Source: CAZIRF01 sp964541755 (GTDB lineage Bacteria > Spirochaetota > Spirochaetia > Treponematales > Breznakiellaceae). Taken from it: a DNA stretch of 28,671 nucleotides. The stretch is taken from positions 1-28,671 of the forward strand of contig CAZIRF010000038.1 in NCBI GenBank assembly GCA_964541755.1, read 5' to 3'. The translations under genes and the position numbers were made by a program. Positions 1 through 8,079 of the stretch are shown one piece after another. Every line of letters begins with the position of its first letter. Within the stretch, counting starts at the first letter, position 1. Below the pieces are notes generated by a model, which ran no database searches, was not told where the DNA came from, and saw only the letters and a list, made by a program, of their open reading frames with translations.

Positions 1-1
1 G

Positions 2-1291
2 CTCGACCGGGCCTTCGACCTCTCCGAATTCAAACGCGTCGTCCTCCTGGGCGCGGGGAAGGCAGGAGCCCCCATGGCGCGCGCGGTACAGGAGCTCCTG
101 GGCCCCCATATTGCAGAGAGCCTCGTTCTTGTCAAACACGGCCACCGCGACGAATTGCGGGGCCTCATTCCCGGTATACGCATTGTCGAAGCGGGCCACC
201 CCGTGCCCGACGAAGCCGGGCTTGCCGCCACCCGGGAGCTCCTCGAAATGACCCGGGATTGCGATGCCGAGACCCTCGTCATCATGCTCACCAGCGGTGG
301 GGGCTCATCCCTCCTTACCGCCCCGCACCCCCCGCTTTCGCTCGGGGATATGCGGGAAATGACCGGCCTCCTGCTCGAGAGCGGCGCGACCATTCAAGAG
401 GTCAACAGCGTGCGCATAGCCCTGTCCGATGTAAAGGGAGGGCGTCTCGCAGAGGCCCTCCACCCGGCTACGGTCATCAACCTCATCCTCTCGGACGTGG
501 TGGGAGACCGCCTCGACTTTATCGCCTCGGGCCCCTGCGTACCCGCCACCATCGACCGGCATGACGCATTGGCCGTTCTCGAACGATACAGACTCATGCC
601 GCGCATCCCGGCAGCAGTGAGCGCCCTGCTCAAGGACCCATCGCTTCCCCCGCCGCCCCGGGCCGGAGCCGCGTGCTTCGAAGCGGTCCATCACGCCCTC
701 TTGGGTACAAACCGTTTGGCAGTTGAAGCTGCGGCGGCCGCCCTCACAGAGGCAGGGGCAGAAGCCCTCATCCTCTCGTCCATGATCACCGGCGAAGCCC
801 GGGAAGCAGCCCGCGTCTACGCGGGTATAGCCCTCGACCACGCCCGGCAGGCCATCATCAGCGGGCCCGGCACCACATCGCGGGACCCGCATGCGCACAC
901 GTCATCAAAGCCCCTGGTCATTATCGCCGGGGGCGAGACCACCGTAACAGTCAAGGGCACCGGAAAGGGCGGCAGGAATCAGGAACTGGCCCTCGCCCTC
1001 CTCTGCGAACTCGAGAAGGCCCCACGCACACTCGCAGAACGCATCACCGTCCTCGCCGCCGCCACCGACGGAAGCGATGGCCCCACGGACGCAGCGGGAG
1101 CCTGGGCCGCACTTGATGTTCTCGAGCGCGCCCGCAAAGCCGGTTTTGATGCGGCCGGCTATCTTGCGAACAACGACGCTTGGCACTTCTTCGCCGCAAC
1201 CGGCGACCTCCTTGTTACCGGTCCCACCAACACCAATGTCTGTGACATCACTTTTATACTCGTCGACCGGGATCCGCGGGCCCTTGCATGA
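2..1291 (+). CDS. Glycerate 2-kinase, type II (MOFRL family), 5'-truncated by window edge
   Basis: ATP-dependent cytoplasmic kinase that phosphorylates D-glycerate, feeding glyoxylate, serine or sugar-acid breakdown into glycolysis. The reading frame is open from base 2 and already contains the family's N-terminal glycine motif (VVLLGAGKAGAPMA), so the ATG at 74 is internal; the true start lies upstream of the window. About 429 residues are visible against a usual 420-450, so only a short N-terminus is missing. Family motifs appear in order: TSGGGSS; KGGRLAEAL followed by LILSDVVGD and the ASGP signature; the MOFRL-domain GGETTVTVKGTGKGGRNQE; ATDGSDGPTDAAGA; and near the end DLLVTGPTNTNVCD. 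All key motifs look intact. The next gene starts 62 bp downstream on the same strand, so co-transcription is possible. The family assignment is firm; glycerate as substrate is the family norm, although tartrate or hydroxypyruvate pathways use the same enzyme. Confidence 0.9.
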   Translation, partial: LDRAFDLSEFKRVVLLGAGKAGAPMARAVQELLGPHIAESLVLVKHGHRDELRGLIPGIRIVEAGHPVPDEAGLAATRELLEMTRDCDAETLVIMLTSGGGSSLLTAPHPPLSLGDMREMTGLLLESGATIQEVNSVRIALSDVKGGRLAEALHPATVINLILSDVVGDRLDFIASGPCVPATIDRHDALAVLERYRLMPRIPAAVSALLKDPSLPPPPRAGAACFEAVHHALLGTNRLAVEAAAAALTEAGAEALILSSMITGEAREAARVYAGIALDHARQAIISGPGTTSRDPHAHTSSKPLVIIAGGETTVTVKGTGKGGRNQELALALLCELEKAPRTLAERITVLAAATDGSDGPTDAAGAWAALDVLERARKAGFDAAGYLANNDAWHFFAATGDLLVTGPTNTNVCDITFILVDRDPRALA

Positions 1292-1341
1292 TTTCCGGTC
1301 CCGTCCTATGGTAGCCGTCAACACTGGCGGAAACACCGCCC

Positions 1342-1346
1342 GGAGG
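1342..1346 (+). promoter_or_regulatory. Ribosome binding site GGAGG that fixes a GTG start
   Basis: GGAGG lies 7 nt before the GTG at 1354. The two nearby ATGs (1349 and 1352) are in a different frame, so this site decides the GTG start of the FemAB gene. Confidence 0.75.
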
Positions 1347-1353
1347 TCATGAT

Positions 1354-2436
1354 GTGTCACTTTCCTTTCTTCCTGTAACAGCCCTCCCCCTCGAAATTTC
1401 GGCCCTTCCACCAGCCAACAGCATTTTCCAAAGCGCTTTGTGGGCGCGCTACAAGGCCTCATGCGGGCAAACACCCCTCGCCTTCACGGTCAAAGCCGGC
1501 AATCAAAACATCCCCCTGATACTCTTCATCCGGAAGGGTCCCGGCGGCATTCGGTATGCCTACGCCGCAGACGCCCCGGATATCAAGACAAGCGAGGAGT
1601 CCTTTGGCCCAATACTCGAAGACCTCTCCATCGCGATATCCCGCCAACTGCCGCCAGACTGCGCCTTTATCCGCTGGGATACCGTCCAGGAATCCCCCTG
1701 GCAGGGCCCCGAGTACCACAGTCATACCGGCCAGTGGAAAGGGGCCCCACGCAGCGCCATCCGCGAAATGCGCATGAACTGGGGCACCCGGGAACGCCGC
1801 CTGCGCAAAGCCATTGCCGACCACCTGAGCCCCGACACGGTCATTATCAGTCTTGTGGAAGATGAAGAAACCATACTCGCTCGCATGCGCCAGACCACCC
1901 GCAACGCCATCCGGCGCGCACAGCGCAGCGGCATCTGTGTGCGCCCTCTCCATCAGCATGAACTCTCCCAATGGTATGCACTCTACCGTGAAACGGCCAC
2001 GAGAAAAGGCATATACTGTGAACAGGAGTCCTTCTTCAAACAGCTTGCAGCTCTCCCTGCCGAAGACAATGCAGAAATATGTTTTATGGGGGGCTTCCTG
2101 GATAACGAACTCCTCGCGGGGGCCGCTTTCGCCCGTGCCGGATCCGGCGCCTACTATCTCTTCGCCGGCTCTTCCCTCCATAAACGCGAGTGCATGCCCA
2201 ACTATGGCCTGCAGTGGGAGGCCATCCGCTGGCTCAAAGAACACGGGTGTACACAATATGATCTCCTCGGCGTCCCGCCAAACAACGACCCGGACCACAA
2301 GATGTACGGCCTGTATACCTTCAAAACAGGTTTTGGAGGGCGCCACATCCATTACAGTGGCTGCTGGGACTGGCCGATTGACGAAAATGCATGGAAACAG
2401 GCACGTAATGCCGAAATCCTCGCTTCGGCGCCATAA
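1354..2436 (+). CDS. FemAB-family peptidoglycan bridge aminoacyltransferase
   Basis: Members of this family (FemX/FemA/FemB, MurM) transfer an amino acid from aminoacyl-tRNA to the side chain of residue 3 of the lipid II stem peptide, building the interpeptide bridge at the inner face of the membrane. The 360-residue product has the double-GNAT pattern of the family. The central stretch contains RQTTRNAIRRAQRSGI, with an alkaline surface typical of these enzymes. The second GNAT half carries WYALYRETATRKGI, then the strand-turn FAGSS and NYGLQWEAIRWLKEHG. The C-terminus has the conserved YDLLGVPP, LYTFKTGFGG and YSGCWDWP, matching the usual K-x-x-F-G...G-x-x-D-x-P ending. Start is GTG with a good ribosome site. 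ArgC follows after 18-63 bp. Related GNAT proteins of the BioF2/exopolysaccharide type are an alternative, but the C-terminal motif favours FemAB. The transferred amino acid cannot be read from the sequence. Confidence 0.82.
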   Translation: MSLSFLPVTALPLEISALPPANSIFQSALWARYKASCGQTPLAFTVKAGNQNIPLILFIRKGPGGIRYAYAADAPDIKTSEESFGPILEDLSIAISRQLPPDCAFIRWDTVQESPWQGPEYHSHTGQWKGAPRSAIREMRMNWGTRERRLRKAIADHLSPDTVIISLVEDEETILARMRQTTRNAIRRAQRSGICVRPLHQHELSQWYALYRETATRKGIYCEQESFFKQLAALPAEDNAEICFMGGFLDNELLAGAAFARAGSGAYYLFAGSSLHKRECMPNYGLQWEAIRWLKEHGCTQYDLLGVPPNNDPDHKMYGLYTFKTGFGGRHIHYSGCWDWPIDENAWKQARNAEILASAP

Positions 2437-2499
2437 GGAAACGCGCAAAAACCTATGGTACCGTTGCCACACTTCAATCTTCCCGATATGCTCGCGCGC

Positions 2500-3462
2500 A
2501 TGAGCTACAAGATCTTCGTGGACGGACAGGAAGGCACAACCGGCCTGGAAATAAGCCAGCGCCTCGCGGGGCGCGCGGAACTCGAAATCCTCTCGATTGA
2601 CAGCGCAAAGCGCAAGGACCCGGAAGAGCGGCGCAAACTCATCAACGCATCGGACATCACCTTTTTGTGCCTGCCCGATGTCGCCGCCCGCGAATCGGCC
2701 AGCCTCGTCGACAACGATCACAGCTGCCTTATCGACGCGAGCACGGCCCACCGTACCAACCCCGACTGGACCTACGGCATCCCGGAGCTCGACAAGATGC
2801 AGCGCGAGCGCATCCGCCAGAGCCGCCGCATCGCCGTCCCCGGCTGCCATGCAAGCGGCTTCGTCATCCCCATGGCCCCCCTCGTCAAGGGCGGCATCGT
2901 CCCCGCAGATTACCCGGTAAGCTTCTGTTCACTCACCGGCTATTCCGGCGGCGGCAAAAAGCTCATCCAATGGTACGAGGAAGAGCTCGCCGGCGACAAG
3001 AGTGAAAACGCCCCGCGCATGTACGCCCTGGGGCTTGCCCACAAGCACCTGCCCGAGGTGAGCTACCACACCGGCCTCTCCCGGTCCCCGGTTTTCTCCC
3101 CGATACTGGCCAATATCTACAAGGGCATGCTCGTTTCGATTCCCCTGCACGTCGACATGCTCAAGGGGGTCTCGCACGCTCGCGACGTCCACACATTCCT
3201 CGAAGAGCACTACCGCGGCGAAGCCTTTGTCCGCGTCCAGCCCTTTGGCGGCGAGGGCGCCCTCGAGGAAGGCTACCTGCAATCCATGGCCTGCAACGAC
3301 ACCAACCGCCTCGATCTCTACGTATTTGGCCACGAGACCCAGGTCCTCCTCGTCTCCCGCCTCGACAACCTGGGCAAGGGGGCCTCGGGCGCGGCCGTCC
3401 AGTGCATGAATATAAAGCTCGGCCTTGAAGAGGGGCGCGGGCTCGAAATAGATCAAGGCTGA
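2500..3462 (+). CDS. argC: N-acetyl-gamma-glutamyl-phosphate reductase, short (type 2) form
   Basis: NADPH-dependent reduction of N-acetylglutamyl phosphate to the semialdehyde, the third step of ornithine/arginine biosynthesis, in the cytoplasm. The protein begins with the Rossmann motif of the short ArgC class (FVDGQEGTTGLEI). The catalytic cysteine sits in VPGCHASGF (residue 116 from this start, codon at 2845), and the active-site histidine motif is LGLAHKHLPE. About 320 residues, normal for the short class. I chose ATG 2500 because homologues begin directly before the Rossmann strand. In-frame ATGs at 2455 and 2488 would add 15 or 4 residues; only 2455 has an AAGGA upstream, and at poor spacing, so the start is uncertain. 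It sits directly after the FemAB gene. Its stop codon lies against a large hairpin at 3461-3519. Confidence 0.93.
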   Translation: MSYKIFVDGQEGTTGLEISQRLAGRAELEILSIDSAKRKDPEERRKLINASDITFLCLPDVAARESASLVDNDHSCLIDASTAHRTNPDWTYGIPELDKMQRERIRQSRRIAVPGCHASGFVIPMAPLVKGGIVPADYPVSFCSLTGYSGGGKKLIQWYEEELAGDKSENAPRMYALGLAHKHLPEVSYHTGLSRSPVFSPILANIYKGMLVSIPLHVDMLKGVSHARDVHTFLEEHYRGEAFVRVQPFGGEGALEEGYLQSMACNDTNRLDLYVFGHETQVLLVSRLDNLGKGASGAAVQCMNIKLGLEEGRGLEIDQG

Positions 3463-3519
3463 TAGCCGGCAGCCGGGCCCCCTCCCGTAAAAACGGGTGG
3501 GGCTCAAGCTGCCGCTATC
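3461..3519 (+). terminator. Large hairpin abutting the argC stop codon
   Basis: Nested inverted repeats: GATAGC...GCTATC outside, GGCAGC...GCTGCC next, then CCCC...GGGG, and CCCGT-AAAA-ACGGG at the tip. The outer arm begins within the argC TGA. No T-run follows, so it is either a non-canonical terminator or an mRNA 3'-end stabilising structure. Confidence 0.55.
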
Positions 3520-3541
3520 CACGCCGATACTCAAACAAGGG

Positions 3542-3578
3542 TGTCTGCACCGCCATACGTGGAAACTGCATGCAGACA
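3542..3578 (+). promoter_or_regulatory. Leader inverted repeat before the small CxxC gene
   Basis: TGTCTGCA (3542-3549) and TGCAGACA (3571-3578) form a perfect 8-bp inverted repeat with a 21-nt loop that ends five bases before the ribosome site at 3583. A second 10-bp palindrome, CTGCATGCAG, overlaps the right arm at 3566-3575. It may be an operator or a 5'-UTR hairpin; no regulator is identifiable. Confidence 0.35.
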
Positions 3579-3582
3579 GCCC

Positions 3583-3588
3583 GGGAGG
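3583..3588 (+). promoter_or_regulatory. Ribosome binding site GGGAGG for the 61-aa protein
   Basis: GGGAGG lies 6 nt before ATG 3595. Its placement selects this ATG over the upstream in-frame GTG at 3541 and supports the small gene as real. Confidence 0.7.
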
Positions 3589-3594
3589 ATTCCG

Positions 3595-3780
3595 ATGCAA
3601 GATTTCAAGCCTGCGGGCGTCCAGAAGTGCTATGCCTGCATACAGTGGGAAGGTCAGCGTTCCTACTACCCGGAAAAGAAGCAGATTAAAGTCGATATCA
3701 AACGTGAAGGTCACTGCCTTGTCTGCCACAAGAAGACAAAGGGTGATTCCAGCTGCGAACACTTTTTTCCGCTCCGTTAG
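3595..3780 (+). CDS. Small 61-aa protein with two CxxC pairs (unknown function)
   Basis: A short, strongly hydrophilic protein without signal peptide or membrane segment. It has two CxxC pairs, C12-Y-A-C15 and C41-L-V-C44, plus histidines at 40, 45 and 56 and a further cysteine at 54. The spacing suits a single zinc ribbon or knuckle. The middle is basic (EKKQIKVDIKRE) and aromatic (QWEGQRSYY), which could mean nucleic-acid binding, but that is inference. A strong ribosome site at ideal spacing and a structured leader support real expression. It lies between argC and the GH26 gene, separated from both by hairpins, so it is probably its own transcription unit. I do not recognise a named family; similar small Cys proteins may exist in treponemes, but I cannot confirm that here. 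Confidence 0.72.
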   Translation: MQDFKPAGVQKCYACIQWEGQRSYYPEKKQIKVDIKREGHCLVCHKKTKGDSSCEHFFPLR

Positions 3781-3787
3781 GCCCCAT

Positions 3788-3838
3788 TACCGGTGTGCAG
3801 CCCCAAACGACCAAGAAAAAGGGGCCAGCACACCGGTA
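3788..3838 (+). terminator. Hairpin after the small CxxC gene
   Basis: A perfect 11-bp inverted repeat (TACCGGTGTGC at 3788-3798 and GCACACCGGTA at 3828-3838) encloses a second pair, GCCCC/GGGGC. There is an A-rich loop but no following T-run. Probable terminator or 3'-end stabiliser of the small gene. Confidence 0.5.
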
Positions 3839-3918
3839 TCAGCCCCCTTCTTCCATACATAATGCAATAATTCTCCCGAAAAACTGCACATCAAGACATA
3901 ACGCCGCCAGACAAGCTG

Positions 3919-3927
3919 TGTTAGAAT
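3919..3927 (+). promoter_or_regulatory. Extended -10 promoter element ahead of the GH26 gene
   Basis: TGTTAGAAT fits an extended -10 (TG-n-TAGAAT). No convincing -35 lies upstream. The ATG at 3935 begins only 7 nt after the hexamer, about where transcription would start, and no Shine-Dalgarno is visible, which suggests a leaderless mRNA. Confidence 0.35.
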
Positions 3928-3934
3928 TGAATGC

Positions 3935-5521
3935 ATGAAAGCACTCACGACGCGAAACGCGTGTCCCCTCGTCGCCCTTGCGGCCATGACCTTCGGGCTC
4001 GCCGCCTGCTCGGGCGCCCCAAAACCCGACAAACCGGCTGCCCAAGAAACGGCAGGAAACACGAAAGCCGACAGCGACTCTGCGGCCGTAAAAGAGTACC
4101 TCTTTGACGAAAGCGAATTTGCCATCAAGGAAACCGGTTTCGACCTCCCGGTACCCATGCCGGAGTACACTTTGGAAGACCTCACCCCGCCCGGTGAAAT
4201 CATCTACAGCGCAGACGCCAACAAGGCCAACCTCTACGACCTCGAAAGCGTCGACGTGGATGGGGAGGCGTGGACCACCGGCTTCGGAAAGACCGACAGC
4301 GTCATCACCTGGCGCATCCTCCCGCAGGAAACGCGCTTCTACAGCGTCGATCTCGAGTGGGACCCGGGGACCGCGACCGAAGGCAGCGCAGACCTCCTCT
4401 TTAACGGTCGCCGCGTCGCCACCCTCAAGGCCGGCGGCAGGGCGGGAGCCATCAGCCTGCATATTCCCTCCATCCTCATGGATGACGATGTCCAGGAATT
4501 CGCCCTCTGGACCGGCTGGGAAGGCCTCAAAATCGGGCGATTTACGGTAACAAGCGACATGACCATCAACAAACACACCCCAACAGTAAAGCCCGTCAAC
4601 CCGAATGCCAGTGAGGGCGTCCACCGTGTTCTCGCCTTCCTCGCCTCGACCTGGGGGAAATACACCCTCTCGGGCCAGTACGATATCGCCTGGCACGACG
4701 GTATCGACATGCTTGAACGGGTTCGCACCGACACCGGGCGCGAACCGGCCATCATGGGCTACGACTTCCTGCAGATTACCGGCCCCACCCGCGGCTTCGG
4801 GCAGACGAACGAGGCCATCGCGTACTGGAAAAAGGGCGGCCTTGTCACCTTCTGCTGGCACTGGCGCATGGGCCGCAGCCGCGAGTTCTACACCGACAAG
4901 ACCGATTTCCGCATCACCCGCGACGAATCGAGCCCCGAGTACGCGGCGACCATCAAGATGATCGACCACATCGCCGTGGAGCTCAAGCGCCTCGAAAAAG
5001 AGGGAATCCCCGTCCTGTGGCGCCCCCTCCACGAGGCTTCAGGCGGCTGGTTCTGGTGGGGCGCGAGCGGGCCGGACGATTACCTCTGGCTCTGGAACCT
5101 GGTCTACGACCGGCTCACCAATCACCACGGCCTCAACAACCTTATCTGGGTCTGGAACGGCCAGGACAAGGCCTGGTACCCCGGCGACGAGACGGTCGAC
5201 ATCATCGGTTTGGATATCTACCCGCCCCCCGGCGACCACAGTTCACAGTTGGACAAGTTCCTCCAGGCGTCCTCATGGGCACAGAAGACCCACAAACTGG
5301 TCGCCCTCACCGAAAACGGTGCCATCCCCGACCCGGACGCCATGGTCGAAGACGGCGCGGTGTGGTCTTACTTCACCACCTGGAACGATGCCGCCGGCCG
5401 CAAGGACGAGGAGAATTTCTGGTCCGGGAAGCTGCACAATGAACTGGAGTTCCGCAAACGGGTGTACAACCACCCCTATGTACTTACCTTGGACGAACTG
5501 CCTTCATTCAAACAGGAATAG
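3935..5521 (+). CDS. GH26 beta-mannanase-type lipoprotein
   Basis: Secreted, lipid-anchored retaining endo-glycosidase; GH26 enzymes mainly cut beta-1,4-mannan, a few beta-1,3-1,4-glucan or xylan. The 528-residue product starts with a lipoprotein signal, LAAC at 22-25. A hydrophilic linker follows, then a beta-sandwich, carbohydrate-binding-like region (about 85-210), then the GH26 barrel (about 225-520). The likely acid/base is E367 in WRPLHEASGGWFWW and the likely nucleophile E460 in LTENG. Other barrel landmarks are SGQYD, the TFCWHW strand and IWVWNGQDKAWYPGDE. The catalytic residues look intact. There is no obvious ribosome site, but an extended -10 sits just before the ATG. Transcription ends at a strong bidirectional terminator shared with the convergent DUF4015 gene. 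The family call is firm; the exact substrate is inference. Confidence 0.92.
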   Translation: MKALTTRNACPLVALAAMTFGLAACSGAPKPDKPAAQETAGNTKADSDSAAVKEYLFDESEFAIKETGFDLPVPMPEYTLEDLTPPGEIIYSADANKANLYDLESVDVDGEAWTTGFGKTDSVITWRILPQETRFYSVDLEWDPGTATEGSADLLFNGRRVATLKAGGRAGAISLHIPSILMDDDVQEFALWTGWEGLKIGRFTVTSDMTINKHTPTVKPVNPNASEGVHRVLAFLASTWGKYTLSGQYDIAWHDGIDMLERVRTDTGREPAIMGYDFLQITGPTRGFGQTNEAIAYWKKGGLVTFCWHWRMGRSREFYTDKTDFRITRDESSPEYAATIKMIDHIAVELKRLEKEGIPVLWRPLHEASGGWFWWGASGPDDYLWLWNLVYDRLTNHHGLNNLIWVWNGQDKAWYPGDETVDIIGLDIYPPPGDHSSQLDKFLQASSWAQKTHKLVALTENGAIPDPDAMVEDGAVWSYFTTWNDAAGRKDEENFWSGKLHNELEFRKRVYNHPYVLTLDELPSFKQE

Positions 5522-5539
5522 AAGAGACGTTCCAATAGC

Positions 5540-5587
5540 AAAAAGCCCCTGCCTGTGCCCGGTAACGAGCCCGGCAGGGGCTTTTTT
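5540..5587. terminator. Bidirectional rho-independent terminator
   Basis: A perfect 14-bp inverted repeat, AAAAAGCCCCTGCC at 5540-5553 and its complement at 5573-5586, followed by T6 on the plus strand and by a T5 run on the minus strand. It sits exactly between the convergent GH26 and DUF4015 stop codons and serves both. Confidence 0.9.
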
Positions 5588-7932
5588 CAATCGGCAATCG
5601 CCTTTGCAGGGTCTTCCGCAACCCTTTCCACCGCGACGGCCTCTGCGCTCTCGTCCAGCGAGGGCTTTGCAACGAGGTTCTTGTACTGCCCCCCGTTGTT
5701 CCAGTAGATAAGGCCGGGGCTCCCCGCCTCCCGAATACCGTCGACCTGGCGCCGAATGTAATTGGCGCCGTAGTACTGGCGATCGTATGAGACATTCAGG
5801 TAGAAGGCCTGGGCAAAGGGGCGGATAAGGGCGTCCCCGCGGGCGATGAAATGGTTGCGCCATGTACCGATATGGTAGATGCGCCAGGGGCGCTCGGCGG
5901 CCGGTTTTTGAGCCAGAAAGGTCTGCTCGAAGTGGCTGGGATAGTACATGGGGCAGATGACATCAACCCAGTGTGCGAGGGTTTCAACTTCCTGTCCCGT
6001 GCGCGCCCCGGTGCGGTACCAGCCGTTGGCCCCGTAAATATCCACCGAAATGGGGGCATCCACATTCGCCCTCATGTGGCTCAGGAAGGAAATGAGGGCG
6101 CTCTCCTTGTCCATACCCTTGTCCTGCCAGCGATAGACGGCCTTGTTGAGGTTGACCCCGTCGGTGGGGAAGCGGATATAGTCATACTGGATCTCGTCGA
6201 AGCCCTTCTGCACGAGCTCGGCCGAGATGCGCGCAACGTAGTCCCAGACCTCCTCCGAATAGGGATCGACCCAGTTCTCTGCGTAATACACCCGCTCGGT
6301 CTCGTCGATTTCCGCGCCTTCGTTCTGCGGATCGGGGACCTTCTTCGTCACCAGGCGGTAGCCCTGCCAAGGCTTCTTCGCCCCCGCGTCCCACACGGCG
6401 TACTTCCCCCCCGCGCGCGCGGCGAGATTCTTGTCCTTGAAGACGACTATACGCGCGATGGTCCACACCCCCTTTTCCTTGAAGCGGGGCAGAAAGGTCT
6501 CGAGATCTGCGGGGCTCGACACCTGTGCGAGCGAAGAGACGAGCTCGTCGTCGCTCTTGTAGCGCAGGCGGCCCATATCGTCCTTCATGTCGACGACAAT
6601 GGCGTCGAGCCCATGGTCTTCGATGATCTTTTCATAGCGTAGCAGCTCGGCTTCGTTGGTGAGGTGGCCACCGGGCAGGTAGATCCCCTCATGGCCACGG
6701 GCCTTCGCCTGCCGCTGGCGGCGGGGCGTGTGCGCTTCAATGGCAGGATCTGCATGGAGCCAGAGTTCGTTATAGACGGGCCCCGCAGCATTAAAGGGAC
6801 CAATTGAGGATTTCCCCGCTGTTTCAAGTGCCGCCAACGGGGCATACGAAAAGAGGGCTTCGCCAGCGGCCCGCGCCGCCGTTTGGAAACGCAGGACAAG
6901 TTCATCAGCTGCTTCAGGCCCTCCCATGGGGGCTGCTTCGGGAAGCCCCGGGTCGACAGCTTGGGAAGAATCAAGGCTGATGCGGGCCATCCCGCCGTGC
7001 CGCGACCACACGAGATGGGGCCCGGAGGTCCCACCGGCGGGTCCTCCCCCCTCGAGGGCCAGCCCGTCGAGCATACCAATGGCTTCGTTATAGCGCAGGA
7101 TGGGATCACAACGGCGCGCAGCCCAGTCCAAACGGTACAGGGCCTGCTTGAAGCCCTGTGCGACGAATATCTGTGGGGTATCTTCCGGGCCCTGAGCTGG
7201 GGCTACCAAAATCGAGGACACTTCATCAGTATAGGAACTCGTATCCATGTTGAGCAGGCCGTCGGCAATCGACTCCCACTTCGAACCGGGAAGATCTGCA
7301 TTGAGGGCATAGAGGCCGTATATCCCCGAAGAAGCGAACACAATCGTCCCCTCAAGGGATGCCACCGCCACCGCTTTGACGCCGTTGGTAATGACCGGCA
7401 AGCCCAGGCTCTTCCAGGAGAGACCAGCATCGCGCGAAAGGTAGATGGCATCCTTGGTTGCGGTAACGAGGACTTCGGGCCGCGTCGGGTCCACTGCGAG
7501 ATCTTTGAGCTCTTGAACCTGCTGCTCGAAACCCTTGACTCCGTCTTTCAAGACCTTGATCGTCTTGACCGGGAGCCCCGCATTTCGCGCCTCCCAGGCG
7601 ACCCCGTCGGCAGAAAAAAGTATGCCGGCCCCCGAAAGGGCAAACCACGCCGCTGAACTTGGAACAAGCTTGCGCACCTCTGCCCCCGACCACAATTTTC
7701 TCACGCCATTCATGCTGTCGAGCACCGCTATACCGGACCGTGTTCCCAAGAGCGCAACATCCTGCGGGGGGGGCGGGGGCGGTGGTAACTCAACAAGCGG
7801 GGGCTCTTCGCTCGCTGATTCGCCCCGAAAACTGCCGGAACTGGCAGCGATAATGAAGGGGATGGAAACCGAAAGGGCGAGGGCGGCGAAGCCCAGACGA
7901 ACAGATGCCTTGTAGCCATGGAGTAGACGCAT
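5587..7932 (-). CDS. Membrane-anchored beta-propeller-like / DUF4015 putative glycoside hydrolase
   Basis: A 781-residue envelope protein. Residues about 11-31 form a single N-terminal membrane segment or uncleaved signal, followed by a polyproline stretch (VELPPPPPPPQDV, about 47-59). Residues about 60-400 contain BNR/Ycf48-like propeller repeats (for example ILFSADGVAWEARNAGLPV and IYLSRDAGLSWKSLGLPV). From about 410 to the end is a DUF4015 domain (Pfam putative glycosyl hydrolase, TIM-barrel type), with GIYLPGGHLTN, DAIVVDMKDDMG, the hallmark FDEIQYDYIRFPTDG, and SVDIYGANGW. The domain is recurrent in spirochaetes and Firmicutes, but its substrate is not established to my knowledge. The ATG has only a weak AGGG upstream. 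It is convergent with the GH26 lipoprotein, which suits a role in glycan breakdown or cell-wall remodelling; that is inference. The stop codon overlaps the terminator's final T. Confidence 0.85.
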   Translation of the reverse strand: MRLLHGYKASVRLGFAALALSVSIPFIIAASSGSFRGESASEEPPLVELPPPPPPPQDVALLGTRSGIAVLDSMNGVRKLWSGAEVRKLVPSSAAWFALSGAGILFSADGVAWEARNAGLPVKTIKVLKDGVKGFEQQVQELKDLAVDPTRPEVLVTATKDAIYLSRDAGLSWKSLGLPVITNGVKAVAVASLEGTIVFASSGIYGLYALNADLPGSKWESIADGLLNMDTSSYTDEVSSILVAPAQGPEDTPQIFVAQGFKQALYRLDWAARRCDPILRYNEAIGMLDGLALEGGGPAGGTSGPHLVWSRHGGMARISLDSSQAVDPGLPEAAPMGGPEAADELVLRFQTAARAAGEALFSYAPLAALETAGKSSIGPFNAAGPVYNELWLHADPAIEAHTPRRQRQAKARGHEGIYLPGGHLTNEAELLRYEKIIEDHGLDAIVVDMKDDMGRLRYKSDDELVSSLAQVSSPADLETFLPRFKEKGVWTIARIVVFKDKNLAARAGGKYAVWDAGAKKPWQGYRLVTKKVPDPQNEGAEIDETERVYYAENWVDPYSEEVWDYVARISAELVQKGFDEIQYDYIRFPTDGVNLNKAVYRWQDKGMDKESALISFLSHMRANVDAPISVDIYGANGWYRTGARTGQEVETLAHWVDVICPMYYPSHFEQTFLAQKPAAERPWRIYHIGTWRNHFIARGDALIRPFAQAFYLNVSYDRQYYGANYIRRQVDGIREAGSPGLIYWNNGGQYKNLVAKPSLDESAEAVAVERVAEDPAKAIAD

Positions 7933-8079
7933 ACCGGAGGATACCCTGTTAAAGCATTATGGTGAAGCATGCACATAAATACGCATGTATGGTATTCCCA
8001 TTGTCGGCCAAAGAGCCCCTCACGCTTAGCCCGTCCATCCGTGGACCCGAAGAATAGCGACGCCCGTTTCCAGCCATAC

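Noticed and set aside
74..1291. ATG 74 as start of the glycerate kinase
   Set aside because: The conserved glycine-rich N-terminal motif is encoded upstream of 74 in the same open frame, so the gene begins before the window.
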